A stretch of DNA of 50,806 nucleotides from Acidimicrobiaceae bacterium (GTDB taxonomy: Bacteria > Actinomycetota > Acidimicrobiia > Acidimicrobiales > UBA8190): the NCBI GenBank assembly GCA_003151475.1, contig PLXQ01000072.1, forward strand, positions 1-50,806, in the 5' to 3' direction. The notes under the pieces were generated by a model that ran no database searches, was not told where the DNA came from, and saw nothing but the letters and a program-made list of their open reading frames with translations. Positions 26,049-37,064 of the stretch are shown piece by piece. The translations under genes were made by a program, and so were the position numbers. How positions within the stretch are numbered: the first letter of the stretch is position 1; each line of letters begins with the position of its first letter.

Positions 26049-27048
26049 GGTCGTCCCCTGTCGTCGCGTCGGTGCTTTGTGTCACGGCGATGCTTTGCGA
26101 TTCGGCGGCGGCTTTGTGGACGACACCGACGATGCTGCGGACGCGCTCGACACCGTTCCACCGGCACCAGCGCTGCAGACCGGCGAGCACCTGGACCGGG
26201 GCCCGCGGTTCGCGGAACGTCGCCGTCCCCACCTCGACGGCATCGGCGCCGGCCATGAGCATCTCCACGGCGTCGATCCCGCGAGTCACCCCGCCGACGC
26301 CGACGATCCCCACGGTGGCGAAGGCGGCCCGGCAGTCATGGACGGCCCGCACCGCCACGGGCCTGATGGCCGGGCCCGACAGCCCCCCGCCACCGGACCC
26401 CGACCCGAGCCGGTAGGTGCCGCGCCGGGGGTCGATGGCCATCGCGAGCAGGGTGTTTATGAGAACGAGCGCCTCGGCCCCGGCATTCAGACCGGCGCCG
26501 GCGATATCGACCAGATCGGCCACGTTGGGGCTGAGCTTCACCCACCGGGGCAGTCCACACACGGCGGTGGCGGCCACGGCATCGAAGGTGGCGGTGGCCG
26601 AATGGGCGAACATCCGGCTGCGGTCGTCGAGGTTCGGGCAGCTCACGTTCACCTCGACGGCCACCACGCCCGGTACGCCCACCAGCAGCGCGGCGGCCCG
26701 GGCGTAGTCCTCCACCCGCCGGCCCCAGATGCTCGCCACCACCCGCGCCCCGCGGTTCACGAGCGCCGGTAGCTCGTCCTCCACCCACCGGCTCACACCG
26801 GGACCCTGGAGGCCGACGGAGTTGATCATCCCGGCCGGTGTCTCGTGCACCCGGGGAGCGGGGTTCCCGGCCCACGGCTCGGCCGCCAGTGACTTCACCA
26901 CCACGGCGCCCAGTGAGGCGAGATCGACATACGACCCGAGCTCGGCGCCATGACCGGCCGTGCCCGACGCCGTGAGCACCGGGTTCGGAAGCGAGACCGA
27001 ACCCACCCGCGTGCGCATGTCGACATGGCGCAGAGGCCACTGCCTCAT
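26041..27048 (-). CDS. pyrD: Dihydroorotate dehydrogenase, class 1B type
   Basis: A 335-residue FMN enzyme oxidising dihydroorotate to orotate. It has LPNPVLTASGTAG, GMINSVGLQGPG, the catalytic cysteine in VEVNVSCPN and VKLSPNVADL. These fit class 1B, which normally uses an NAD-linked iron-sulfur partner PyrK; no pyrK is adjacent or elsewhere in the window. The ATG at 27048 overlaps a five-codon mini-ORF as ATGA; a second in-frame ATG at 27018 gives a family-like MRTRVGSVSLPNP start. A non-conserved polar tail of about 25 residues overlaps pyrF. Confidence 0.93.
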   Translation of the reverse strand: MRQWPLRHVDMRTRVGSVSLPNPVLTASGTAGHGAELGSYVDLASLGAVVVKSLAAEPWAGNPAPRVHETPAGMINSVGLQGPGVSRWVEDELPALVNRGARVVASIWGRRVEDYARAAALLVGVPGVVAVEVNVSCPNLDDRSRMFAHSATATFDAVAATAVCGLPRWVKLSPNVADLVDIAGAGLNAGAEALVLINTLLAMAIDPRRGTYRLGSGSGGGGLSGPAIRPVAVRAVHDCRAAFATVGIVGVGGVTRGIDAVEMLMAGADAVEVGTATFREPRAPVQVLAGLQRWCRWNGVERVRSIVGVVHKAAAESQSIAVTQSTDATTGDDHG

Positions 27049-27080
27049 GTCCGCCGCCTCATGGGTGCCGCCTCATGGGT
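27045..27080 (-). repeat. 14-bp tandem repeat and coupled mini-ORFs ahead of pyrD
   Basis: Two perfect 14-bp units (27053-27066 and 27067-27080) read ACCCATGAGGCGGC on the minus strand; a partial third copy contains the pyrD ATG. They create MRRHP (27076 to 27059) and MRRRT (27062 to 27045), each ending in a TGA that overlaps the next ATG. The second TGA overlaps the pyrD start. Whether they are translated is unknown. Confidence 0.7.
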
Positions 27081-27089
27081 GCGCCGCTC

Positions 27090-30437
<3,348 letters not shown>

Positions 30438-30450
30438 CAGCCGGCCCCGT

Positions 30451-30497
30451 TCACGAGCGCAGGCCGGATCACGAGCGCAGGCCGGATCACGAGCGCA
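30451..30497 (-). repeat. 18-bp tandem repeat carrying the carA stop codon
   Basis: Two perfect 18-bp units (30451-30468 and 30469-30486) are followed by a partial third that is the end of carA. Each contains the codons for Leu/Val-Arg-Ser and a TGA, so three in-frame stops follow one another six codons apart. The repeat fills the carA-carB spacer. Confidence 0.8.
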
Positions 30498-31596
30498 CGC
30501 CGTTCATGAGGGCGTGGAAATCGGCGAAGAGGTAGCGGGCGTCGTGCGGTCCCGGTCCCGCTTCGGGGTGGTACTGGACGCTGAAGGCGGGCAACTCCGT
30601 GCAGCGGAAGCCCTCGACCACACCGTCGTTCAGGTTGACGTGGGTCAGCTCGGTGGCGTGGGCTCCCGTTGTGGGCAGCGACGCCGCTTCCACCGCGTAG
30701 CTGTGGTTCTGGCTGGTGATCTCCACCTGGCCGCTGGCCATGTGCTTCACCGGGTGGTTCCCGCCGTGGTGACCGAAGGGCAGCTTGAAGGTCCGGGCCC
30801 CGAGGGCGGTGGCCAGGAGCTGGTGACCGAGACAGATGCCGAACACCGGCACCCGGCCGAGGAGGTCGGCGATGATGCCGACCGGGACGGACAAGGCGGC
30901 GGGGTCCCCGGGACCGTTCGAGAGAAAGACGCCGTCGGGGCCGAGGGCGAGGGCCTCATCGGCCGGGAAGGTGGCCGGCACCACCGTGACCTGCGCGTCG
31001 GCCTCCAGCCGGCGCAGCATCGTCTCCTTCACGCCGAAGTCGTAGGCCACGATGCGGATCGGTCCCGACCCCCTCGTGTACGGCGCCGCCGTGGTCACCT
31101 CGGAGACGAGGTCACGTCCGGTCGTGCCCGGTTCTGCCCGGGCCGCCGCCGCCAACGTCTGCTCCGGCGCGGTGCCGAAGGCGCATCCCATGGCGCCGGC
31201 ATCTCGGATGTGGCGGGTGAGGCGCCGGGTGTCGATGCCGGTGATGCCGGGCACGCCGTGGCGGACGAGCATCTCTTCGAGCGACCCGGTGGCCCGCCAG
31301 TTCGACGGTCGGGCCGTCATGTCACGCAGCACCACGCCGCGGCACCACGGGCGTGCCGCCTCGTCGTCGTCGGGCGTGACGCCGTAGTTGCCGATGTGCG
31401 GATAGGTGAAGGCGATGACCTGACCGGCGTAGCTCGGATCGGTGATCACCTCCTGGTAGCCCGACAACACCGTGTTGAAGACCAACTCGCCGGTGGCCAC
31501 CTCACCCGGCGACACCGCTCCCACGGCGTCGCCCTCGAACACGGCCCCGTCGGCCAGGACCAGAAGCGCCGGTGCCGAGCGGGCCGGAAAGCTCAT
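30487..31596 (-). CDS. carA: Carbamoyl-phosphate synthase small subunit (glutaminase)
   Basis: A 369-residue subunit. The N-terminal CarA-specific domain ([29 protein letters not shown]) precedes a class I glutamine amidotransferase with LSNGPGDPA, nucleophile C255 in [16 protein letters not shown] and the His/Glu pair in [13 protein letters not shown]. It releases ammonia from glutamine for CarB. The ATG at 31596 overlaps the pyrC stop as ATGA. Confidence 0.97.
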   Translation of the reverse strand: MSFPARSAPALLVLADGAVFEGDAVGAVSPGEVATGELVFNTVLSGYQEVITDPSYAGQVIAFTYPHIGNYGVTPDDDEAARPWCRGVVLRDMTARPSNWRATGSLEEMLVRHGVPGITGIDTRRLTRHIRDAGAMGCAFGTAPEQTLAAAARAEPGTTGRDLVSEVTTAAPYTRGSGPIRIVAYDFGVKETMLRRLEADAQVTVVPATFPADEALALGPDGVFLSNGPGDPAALSVPVGIIADLLGRVPVFGICLGHQLLATALGARTFKLPFGHHGGNHPVKHMASGQVEITSQNHSYAVEAASLPTTGAHATELTHVNLNDGVVEGFRCTELPAFSVQYHPEAGPGPHDARYLFADFHALMNGVRS

Positions 31597-32954
31597 CGCT
31601 GGGCCTCGGCGTCGATGACCACGGGCTCGCCCCGGTAGACGGTATGGCGGACCCTGCCGGTGAGCATCCGGCCCGCCCACGGGGTGTTGCGGCTGCGGCT
31701 GGCCAGGTGGTCGGGATCGACCTCCCAGCGCTCGCTGGGGTCGATCACACACAGGTTGGCCGGGCCATCGACACCGATGGGACCGCCCTGATCTCCCCCA
31801 TGACCGACGTCCAGCCCGGCGATGCGGGCGGGGCGCCAGGACAAGAGCGCCATCACGTCGTGAAGCGACATGGCCCCCTTGCCCTTCTCGTCGCCGGCGG
31901 CGGCGCACAGCGCCTCCAGGGTCACGGCCAGGGCCGTCTCCAGACCGAGCATGCCGGGGGCAGCCACGTCGAGCGGCCCCTCCTTCTGCTCCGGGGGATG
32001 CGGCGCGTGATCGGTGGCCACGGCGTCGATCGTGCCCGCGGCGCAGCCGGCGCGCAGGGCGGCGACGTCGCACTCGGTGCGCAGCGGCGGATTGACCTTG
32101 AAGACGGCGTCGTAGCCCGACAGCTCGCCGTCGGTGAGCGAGAGATGATGCGGGGCCACCTCGGCGGTGACGTCGAGTCCCTCGGCCTTGGCCCCGGCCA
32201 CGAGCGCTACCGAGCCGGCGGTCGACAGGTGCAGGAAGTGGACGCGGCCCCCCGTCAGGCGGGCCAGCATGATGTCTCGGGCCACCATCAGCTCCTCGGC
32301 GGCGGCGGGGACACCGGGAACACCGAGCCGGCTCGACCATGCCCCCTCGTGCATGTGGCCACCGGCGGCCAGGGTGGCGTCCTCGCAGTGCTGGCCCAGT
32401 GTCACGCCCAGGCCGCGGGCGTACTCGAGGGCGCGCCGCATGACACCGGCGTCCTGGACACCGGTGCCGTCGTCGGTGAAGAGCCGCACGCCGAGAGCGG
32501 CGAGCTCACCCATGGGTGCCAGGCACTGCCCGGCGCGCCCCACGGTGATGGCGCCGGCCACCGCCACCTGGCACAGAGCGGTCTCGCCCAGTTGCAGGAC
32601 CTCGCGTGCCACCGCGGCGCTGTCGATGGTCGGGTTGGTATTGGGCATGGCCAGCACGGCCGTGTACCCCCCGAGCGCCGCCGCCCGCGACGCCGTCTCC
32701 ACCGTCTCGGCCTCTTCGCCTCCCGGCTGACGCAGATGGGTGTGGAGGTCGACCAGTCCGGGCACGACCAGGCAGCCGCCGGCGTCGAGAACCGTGGCCT
32801 TGGCCGGGATATCGAGGTCTGGGCCCACCGCCGTAACCGTGCCGTCACTGATGAGGACGTCGGCCCGGCGCTCCCCCGTCTCGTCGATCACCGTGCCGCC
32901 GCGGACAACCACGGTGGCGCGCCCCCCGGCGCCGGCCGGTCGGCGTTCAGCCAT
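31593..32954 (-). CDS. pyrC: Dihydroorotase
   Basis: A 453-residue amidohydrolase closing carbamoyl-aspartate to dihydroorotate. The N-terminus has the metal-binding GLVDLHTHLRQPGGEEAET; further ligands are in LGQHCED and VHFLHLSTA, and the catalytic aspartate is in AVATDHAPHPPEQK. ANLCVIDP near the end is the usual closing strand. The ATG at 32954 is the family start and overlaps the pyrB end by eight bases. It is long-form (class I) PyrC, typical of operons with pyrB. Confidence 0.96.
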   Translation of the reverse strand: MAERRPAGAGGRATVVVRGGTVIDETGERRADVLISDGTVTAVGPDLDIPAKATVLDAGGCLVVPGLVDLHTHLRQPGGEEAETVETASRAAALGGYTAVLAMPNTNPTIDSAAVAREVLQLGETALCQVAVAGAITVGRAGQCLAPMGELAALGVRLFTDDGTGVQDAGVMRRALEYARGLGVTLGQHCEDATLAAGGHMHEGAWSSRLGVPGVPAAAEELMVARDIMLARLTGGRVHFLHLSTAGSVALVAGAKAEGLDVTAEVAPHHLSLTDGELSGYDAVFKVNPPLRTECDVAALRAGCAAGTIDAVATDHAPHPPEQKEGPLDVAAPGMLGLETALAVTLEALCAAAGDEKGKGAMSLHDVMALLSWRPARIAGLDVGHGGDQGGPIGVDGPANLCVIDPSERWEVDPDHLASRSRNTPWAGRMLTGRVRHTVYRGEPVVIDAEAQR

Positions 32955-34023
32955 CGACGGGTCCGTAGCCGTGGCCCAGATCGGCCACCGTCCCCGTGGC
33001 GTCGCCCCGCACAACCTGGCCGAGAAGGAGGAAGAGCACGGCCATGCGGACGGCCACGCCGTTGGCCACCTGGCGGAGCACCAGCGAGCGGGGCAGATCG
33101 GCCACCTCGTCGGCGATCTCCACGCCGCGGTTCATCGGTCCCGGGTGCATGACCAGCGCGCCATCGGCCAGGAGACCGGCCCGGCGCAGGGTGAGGCCAT
33201 AGCCGGCGGTGTACTCCCGGATCGAGGGGAGAAACGATCCGGCGCCGCGCTCGGTCTGGAGGCGCAGGAGATAACAGACGTCGACGTGCGGAAGAACGGC
33301 GTCGAGATCGTGCGAGACGCCGGTCACCGGCCATCCCTCGAGCGAGGGCGGGACGAGGCTTCCCGGCGCCACCAGGGTGACCTCGGCCCCGAGGGCGGCG
33401 AAGGCGAGGACGCCCGAGCGCGCCACCCGGCTGTGGGCGACATCGCCCACGATGGCCACCCGGAGCCCGGCGAAGTCCCCCACGCCGGATTCGCTCACCG
33501 GCCGGCCCGCCCTCTCGGCCAGCACCTGGCGGATCGTGTAGCAGTCGAGAAGCGCCTGGGTGGGGTGTTCGTGCCAACCGTCACCGGCGTTGATGACGGT
33601 GGCGTCCACCCAGCCCGCCACCTGGGCGGGGGCGCCGGCCGAGGGATGGCGGACGATGAAGGCGTCCACGCCCATGGCCGCCACCGTCTCCACCGTGTCG
33701 CGCAGCGATTCGCCTTTCTTGACCGACGACGAGGCCACGGCGAAGGAGAGGACGTCGGCCGACAGGCGCTTGGCCGCCGTTTCGAAACTCAGCCGGGTCC
33801 GGGTCGACTCCTCGGCAAAGAGCGTCACCACCGTCCGGCCCCGCAGGGCCGGCACCTTGGGGATGGGCCGGCTGGCCACCTCGACGAAGGCGTCGGAGAC
33901 GCGCAGCACCTCCTCGATGCCCTCGGCACCGAGATCGGAGATGGAGAGGAGGTGGCGGCCGGCGTCGGACAACGGCGGCGGCTTCAGCTCGTCGGCGTCG
34001 GGGAGCGGCGAGGGAGGGGTCAT
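32947..34023 (-). CDS. pyrB: Aspartate carbamoyltransferase catalytic subunit
   Basis: A 358-residue transcarbamylase condensing aspartate and carbamoyl phosphate. The carbamoyl phosphate loop is FAEESTRTRLSFETAAKRL; SSSVKKGESLRDT supplies the lysine loop, GDGWHEHPTQALLDCYTI and MHPGPMNRGVEI complete the site. A proline-rich N-terminal 20 residues and a C-terminal addition after about 335 make it longer than the usual 305-315. No pyrI is present. It overlaps pyrR by four bases and pyrC by eight. Confidence 0.95.
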   Translation of the reverse strand: MTPPSPLPDADELKPPPLSDAGRHLLSISDLGAEGIEEVLRVSDAFVEVASRPIPKVPALRGRTVVTLFAEESTRTRLSFETAAKRLSADVLSFAVASSSVKKGESLRDTVETVAAMGVDAFIVRHPSAGAPAQVAGWVDATVINAGDGWHEHPTQALLDCYTIRQVLAERAGRPVSESGVGDFAGLRVAIVGDVAHSRVARSGVLAFAALGAEVTLVAPGSLVPPSLEGWPVTGVSHDLDAVLPHVDVCYLLRLQTERGAGSFLPSIREYTAGYGLTLRRAGLLADGALVMHPGPMNRGVEIADEVADLPRSLVLRQVANGVAVRMAVLFLLLGQVVRGDATGTVADLGHGYGPVDG

Positions 34024-34589
34024 CGGGCGACGACGTCGCCCAGGACGACACCGTCGAGGCTGACGTCGACCTGTTCGTCGAGACGGGTGGGCATGTTCTT
34101 GCCCACGTAGTCGGGCCGGACCGGCAGCTCCCGGTGGCCGCGGTCGACCATGACGGCCAGCTGGACGGCGCGGGCCCGGCCGTAGTCGGCCAGGGCGTTG
34201 AGGGCGGCGCGCACCGTCCGACCGGTGAAGAGGACGTCGTCGACCAGGATGACCAACTGGCCGGCCAGGTCACAGGGGATGGCGGTGATGGCTTCGGCCA
34301 GGACGGGGCGGATGCCGATGTCGTCGCGGTAGAAGGCCACGTCGAGCATCCCCACGGGGACGGTGGTGGCCTCCATCTCCTCGAGGACCTGGGCCAGGCG
34401 GAAGGCCAGGGGGACGCCGCCGGTCTGGAGGCCGATGACGACAACGTCGTCGAGACCCCGGTTGCGCTCGACGATCTCGTGGGCGATCCGGGTGATGGCC
34501 CGCTGGACGTCTTCCGGAGCCAGGACCTGCACCCGAGGAACAAAGACCCCACCGCGCGGTGGGGTCAATCTGCGTTCTCTTTCGGCCAC
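34020..34589 (-). CDS. pyrR: Pyrimidine operon regulator / uracil phosphoribosyltransferase
   Basis: A 189-residue PyrR with the type I phosphoribosyltransferase fold. The PRPP loop is VILVDDVLFTGRTVRAALNA; RIAHEIVERN opens the fold and LPVRPDYVGKNMPT is typical of PyrR. In bacteria it binds uridine nucleotides and then the pyr leader RNA, lowering expression of the operon. The GTG at 34589 has AGGAG five bases upstream; a second GTG at 34532, just after a strong hairpin, would give a 170-residue form starting QVLAPEDVQRAI. The leader carries a PyrR-type loop 22 bases ahead of the start, so autoregulation is likely. Confidence 0.94.
   Translation of the reverse strand: MAERERRLTPPRGGVFVPRVQVLAPEDVQRAITRIAHEIVERNRGLDDVVVIGLQTGGVPLAFRLAQVLEEMEATTVPVGMLDVAFYRDDIGIRPVLAEAITAIPCDLAGQLVILVDDVLFTGRTVRAALNALADYGRARAVQLAVMVDRGHRELPVRPDYVGKNMPTRLDEQVDVSLDGVVLGDVVAR
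34545..34566 (-). terminator. Terminator-like hairpin at the start of pyrR
   Basis: A perfect 22-base palindrome (11-base halves, GACCCCACCGC and its complement) is followed on the minus strand by TTTGTT. In RNA it folds as a G+C-rich stem of nine pairs with a four-base loop. It lies at about codons 8-15 of pyrR if translation starts at 34589, and between the two possible starts otherwise. It could be an attenuator of the pyr operon; the U-run is weak. Confidence 0.5.
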
Positions 34590-34610
34590 TCGGGCTCCTT
34601 CAAGTTCCGT

Positions 34611-34630
34611 ACGGGCCTCTCGGGACCCGC
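34611..34630 (-). promoter_or_regulatory. PyrR-binding RNA loop
   Basis: The minus strand reads GCGGGTCCCGAGAGGCCCGT, with complementary CGGG and CCCG arms around UCCCGAGAGG. This matches the conserved UCCnGnGAGG loop recognised by PyrR in pyr leaders. It lies 15 bases before the AGGAG of pyrR. In mycobacteria PyrR bound to such a loop is reported to block translation of the pyr operon; the same mechanism is likely here. Confidence 0.7.
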
Positions 34631-34646
34631 TTCACGGTTCGAGTCG

Positions 34647-34652
34647 AGATTA
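34647..34652 (-). promoter_or_regulatory. Candidate -10 box of the pyr operon
   Basis: Minus-strand TGCTAATCT resembles an extended -10 (TGnTAnnnT). A start of transcription a few bases downstream would leave a leader of about 50 bases that begins just before the PyrR loop. I see no good -35 match, so this is tentative. Confidence 0.35.
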
Positions 34653-34918
34653 GCACCGCCATCATCACGGCGATCGATGCCAGGACCCCCCGATCCCGGC
34701 GCCTCCTGTCGGGCTCGCTCCCGGCGTCCGGGGGATGCCCCTCTGGGAAAACCTCGCCAGGCACGCACCGGGGCGGGCGCCGCGTCCACAAGCACGTCCG
34801 TGCCGTCAAGCCTCGATCGACGTCGACGCGACCTACACCGACACGAGCTCTTCCTCGTAATCGGAGGCCCGCGGGTGCTGCATACTCCGGGACACACTCG
34901 CACAGGTGCCTCCGCACA

Positions 34919-36127
34919 TCACCGCCTTGGGCCGCGTCTTGCGGGAGGAGGTATCGCAAGTTCGTGACTTCGAATCATGTAACGGTCGAATTGCGGGACG
35001 GTGAAGGCGGCCAAGCCGTAGCCAGGCGTGAAGAGCAGGCCCTTTTCGATAAGGCGGGACCGAGTCGGACCAAGTTGCTCCGACGTTCTCCTCAGGACGC
35101 GGGCGACTTCAGCCGCCTTCTGTGGCTCCGATCCCAACTCTGCCATTGCTCGCAGATATTGCAACTCCAACTCCGTGGTCCGATCGGCTCGGACGCGAAA
35201 GAAGCTCCCGTCGAGTGTGGCTTCGACCAAGGACTGCGCCGAGGCGACATGCTCTTCGTTGATAGGGGACTCAGGTGCTTCGTCCCAGACGATCTTTCCG
35301 TATTCCTGAAGGAAGTACGGATAACCCTGGGTGTACTCGATAATCGCCTCGACAGCACCGTCGGTATACGAGACACCGAGGGTCCAAGCCGGTGTGACGA
35401 GCGCCTCAACGGCCGCTGCATGCGATAGTCGTCCGATGGTCGGAAACTTGAAGAGGCGTTCGGCATAGGACTTTGCATCGCCGGCCAACCGGGGTATCTG
35501 CGGTAGGCCAGCCCCCACCATTGTGATCGGAAGGTTGCGTTGAACGGTCTTGTGCAGGGCCGCGATCAATGCCTCTAGTTGCCTGACAGCAAGGAATTGC
35601 ACCTCGTCGAAGAGGAATACAACACCCGTGTCATGAGCACGAGCAGCCTCACCGAGGGCGACAAACAAATCGGTGAGGTCCTCAGACAGATTCCCGCTGT
35701 CAGCTAGGCCCTCGGCAGCTTCCACGTCGAGACCGAGGCTGAGTGATCCGTGCGGGCTGACTGTGAAGTTGAACGACTTGAGCACCGCAGCCGCTCGTCG
35801 TGCGCGCTCCTCCCAGCGCGCCTTGGGAGCAATTTGGAGAAGGGCACGCCTGGCGAGTAGTCCGATCCGAGGTCCGAATTCCGAATTCTTGGTGATCTCG
35901 GCCTCGATGGTGGCCCAACGTCTTTCGTCGGCCTTCTCTCGGAAGACACCCAAGAGAACCGTCTTACCGACTCCGCGGAGCCCGGTGATGATCATCGATT
36001 GCTCGGTCGCCCCCCGCTCGAGCCGGGCTAGAAGGACATCGAATGCGTCGAGCTCGGTATCTCGTCCGACCAGAGCGGGAGGCTGGGCCCCGGCGTTGGG
36101 GGTATACGGGTTGTCTCGAGGCTCCAT
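34919..36127 (-). CDS. AAA-type P-loop ATPase with C-terminal winged-helix-like domain
   Basis: A 402-residue stand-alone STAND/ORC-like ATPase. Walker A is GLRGVGKT (49-56), Walker B VVFLFDEVQF with D174-E175, and GAGLPQIPRL (about 208-217) fits a sensor region. The N-terminal NPYTPNAGAQPPALVGRDTE is a recurring opening of actinobacterial accessory ATPases. After about residue 310, helices with ELQYLRAMAELGSEPQKAAE and LRRTSEQLGPTRSRLIEKGL look like a winged helix binding DNA. The function is not known. It lies in a lower-G+C insert between nusB and pyrR, 158 bases after an HTH gene, with GGAG ahead of its ATG and TTTATC repeats in the promoter. Confidence 0.8.
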   Translation of the reverse strand: MEPRDNPYTPNAGAQPPALVGRDTELDAFDVLLARLERGATEQSMIITGLRGVGKTVLLGVFREKADERRWATIEAEITKNSEFGPRIGLLARRALLQIAPKARWEERARRAAAVLKSFNFTVSPHGSLSLGLDVEAAEGLADSGNLSEDLTDLFVALGEAARAHDTGVVFLFDEVQFLAVRQLEALIAALHKTVQRNLPITMVGAGLPQIPRLAGDAKSYAERLFKFPTIGRLSHAAAVEALVTPAWTLGVSYTDGAVEAIIEYTQGYPYFLQEYGKIVWDEAPESPINEEHVASAQSLVEATLDGSFFRVRADRTTELELQYLRAMAELGSEPQKAAEVARVLRRTSEQLGPTRSRLIEKGLLFTPGYGLAAFTVPQFDRYMIRSHELAIPPPARRGPRR

Positions 36128-36137
36128 GCTTGGCTCC

Positions 36138-36186
36138 TTATCGAACTGGTTACAGTTTATCGTATTTTATCAAATCATGATAAACT
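36138..36186 (-). promoter_or_regulatory. TTTATC/GATAAA repeat cluster upstream of the ATPase gene
   Basis: An A+T-rich patch in a G+C-rich genome. TTATC occurs at 36138-36142, TTTATC at 36156-36161 and 36166-36171, and GATAAA at 36179-36184. Two inverted repeats result: AGTTTATC (36154-36161) with GATAAACT (36179-36186), and TTTATC with GATAAA seven bases apart. Likely a promoter with operator sites; the adjacent XRE-type protein is the obvious candidate binder (inference). Confidence 0.55.
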
Positions 36187-36285
36187 CTGACCAACCCGAT
36201 AAGGGCGACGCCCACGCCAGGCTTGTGGATGACCAGCGGATCCAAGTATTGCGACAGGGGCCCTGCTGGAAGTCCGGCGATACGG

Positions 36286-36612
36286 TCAAATACCTGCTTC
36301 GGGGATCTCGCGAGCTCCGAGTGAATCGTGAAACCGGACCCGCGCCAGGAGTTCGGCAAAGCGCTGTGCGGGTGTCATGGCGAGATGCTGATCGATGATC
36401 GTGACGTTCGAGTCGTCGAGCTTCGACAGGTGGAACGTAAGGTCGAGGTCACAGGCCCGCACCACGACGCGCATGGTCTCGAGGCTCGGCTGGACGTCGC
36501 CTCGTTCCCAACGGGCGATGGACGACTGTGCTTTACCAAGGCGTTCGCCGAGCTCGGCTTGGGTCAGACCCGAGCGTTGTCGAGCCTCCCGGATGAGGTC
36601 GCCGCTGATCAT
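36286..36612 (-). CDS. XRE-family helix-turn-helix protein
   Basis: A 108-residue DNA-binding protein. Residues about 4-60 form a Cro/C1-type HTH (LIREARQRSGLTQAELGERL, then GKAQSSIARWERGDVQPSLE). The C-terminal DSNVTIIDQHLAMTPAQRFA resembles HTH proteins that act as the antitoxin partner of nucleotidyltransferase-type toxins; here no such toxin follows and an AAA ATPase gene comes next. It probably represses its own island. It lies 29 bases after nusB, in which TACTAT about 11 bases before the ATG could be a -10 box. Base composition is less G+C-rich than nusB. Confidence 0.85.
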   Translation of the reverse strand: MISGDLIREARQRSGLTQAELGERLGKAQSSIARWERGDVQPSLETMRVVVRACDLDLTFHLSKLDDSNVTIIDQHLAMTPAQRFAELLARVRFHDSLGAREIPEAGI

Positions 36613-36641
36613 GATGCTTCGAATAGTACAGATATGTTATG

Positions 36642-37052
36642 TCAGGCGTCGGGTGGCCGGCGGACCTGGGCGGCAATGGTGGAGAGGACACCATTGACGA
36701 ACTTCCCCGACTGCTCGGTGGAGTACTGCTTGGCCAGTTCCACCGCTTCGTCGATGACGACGGCCACAGGAACGTCGTCACCGGCGAGCAGCTCGGAGGT
36801 GGCCAGGCGGAGGATGGTGCGGTCCACCACCGGCATCCTCTCGAGCTCCCAACCCACGGCGGCGGCCGAGATCAACTCGTCGATACGGGCGGCGTTGTCG
36901 GCCACCGCCTGCACGAGGGTGGCCGTGTAGGGATCGGGGGTGACGGCCAGGGCGGCCATGACGTCGGGCAGCGACGACTGCTTCATCTCGGCTTCGTAGA
37001 GCAGCGCCAGGGCGTGCTCGCGCGCCTCGTGACGCGGCCCCTCCTCGGGCAC
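36642..37052 (-). CDS. nusB: Transcription antitermination protein NusB
   Basis: A 136-residue all-helical protein of normal length: HEAREHALALLYEAEMKQSS, then VDRTILRLATSELLAGDDVP and VVIDEAVELAKQYSTEQSGK followed by FVNGVLSTIA. NusB binds boxA RNA with NusE/S10 and is needed for rRNA antitermination. It follows efp by 12 bases in the usual efp-nusB order. Its common downstream neighbour pyrR is displaced by about 2 kb of inserted DNA. Confidence 0.96.
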   Translation of the reverse strand: MPEEGPRHEAREHALALLYEAEMKQSSLPDVMAALAVTPDPYTATLVQAVADNAARIDELISAAAVGWELERMPVVDRTILRLATSELLAGDDVPVAVVIDEAVELAKQYSTEQSGKFVNGVLSTIAAQVRRPPDA

Positions 37053-37064
37053 GGCGTTGTCCGC

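Larger units (their letters stand above)
34590..34918 (-). other. pyr operon leader and upstream gap
   Basis: There is no convincing gene in these 329 bases. The pyrR-proximal end carries AGGAG, a PyrR-binding loop (34611-34630) and a -10-like box (34647-34652). The rest, towards the AAA ATPase gene, has only arginine- and proline-rich open frames of the sort seen in any G+C-rich sequence, so I read it as promoter region and island junction. Confidence 0.55.

Noticed and set aside
34630..34650. GGTTCGAGTC resembling a tRNA T-loop
   Set aside because: The flanks do not pair to a five-base stem, and it is part of the pyr leader.
34600..34903. Open frames of about 110 codons in the pyr leader region
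   Set aside because: Arg/Pro-rich with no domain, overlapping the PyrR loop and the end of the ATPase gene; treated as non-coding.
36150..36359. 69-codon frame after the HTH gene that might be a toxin remnant
   Set aside because: It overlaps the HTH end and the operator region, and I find no nucleotidyltransferase motif; too weak to call.
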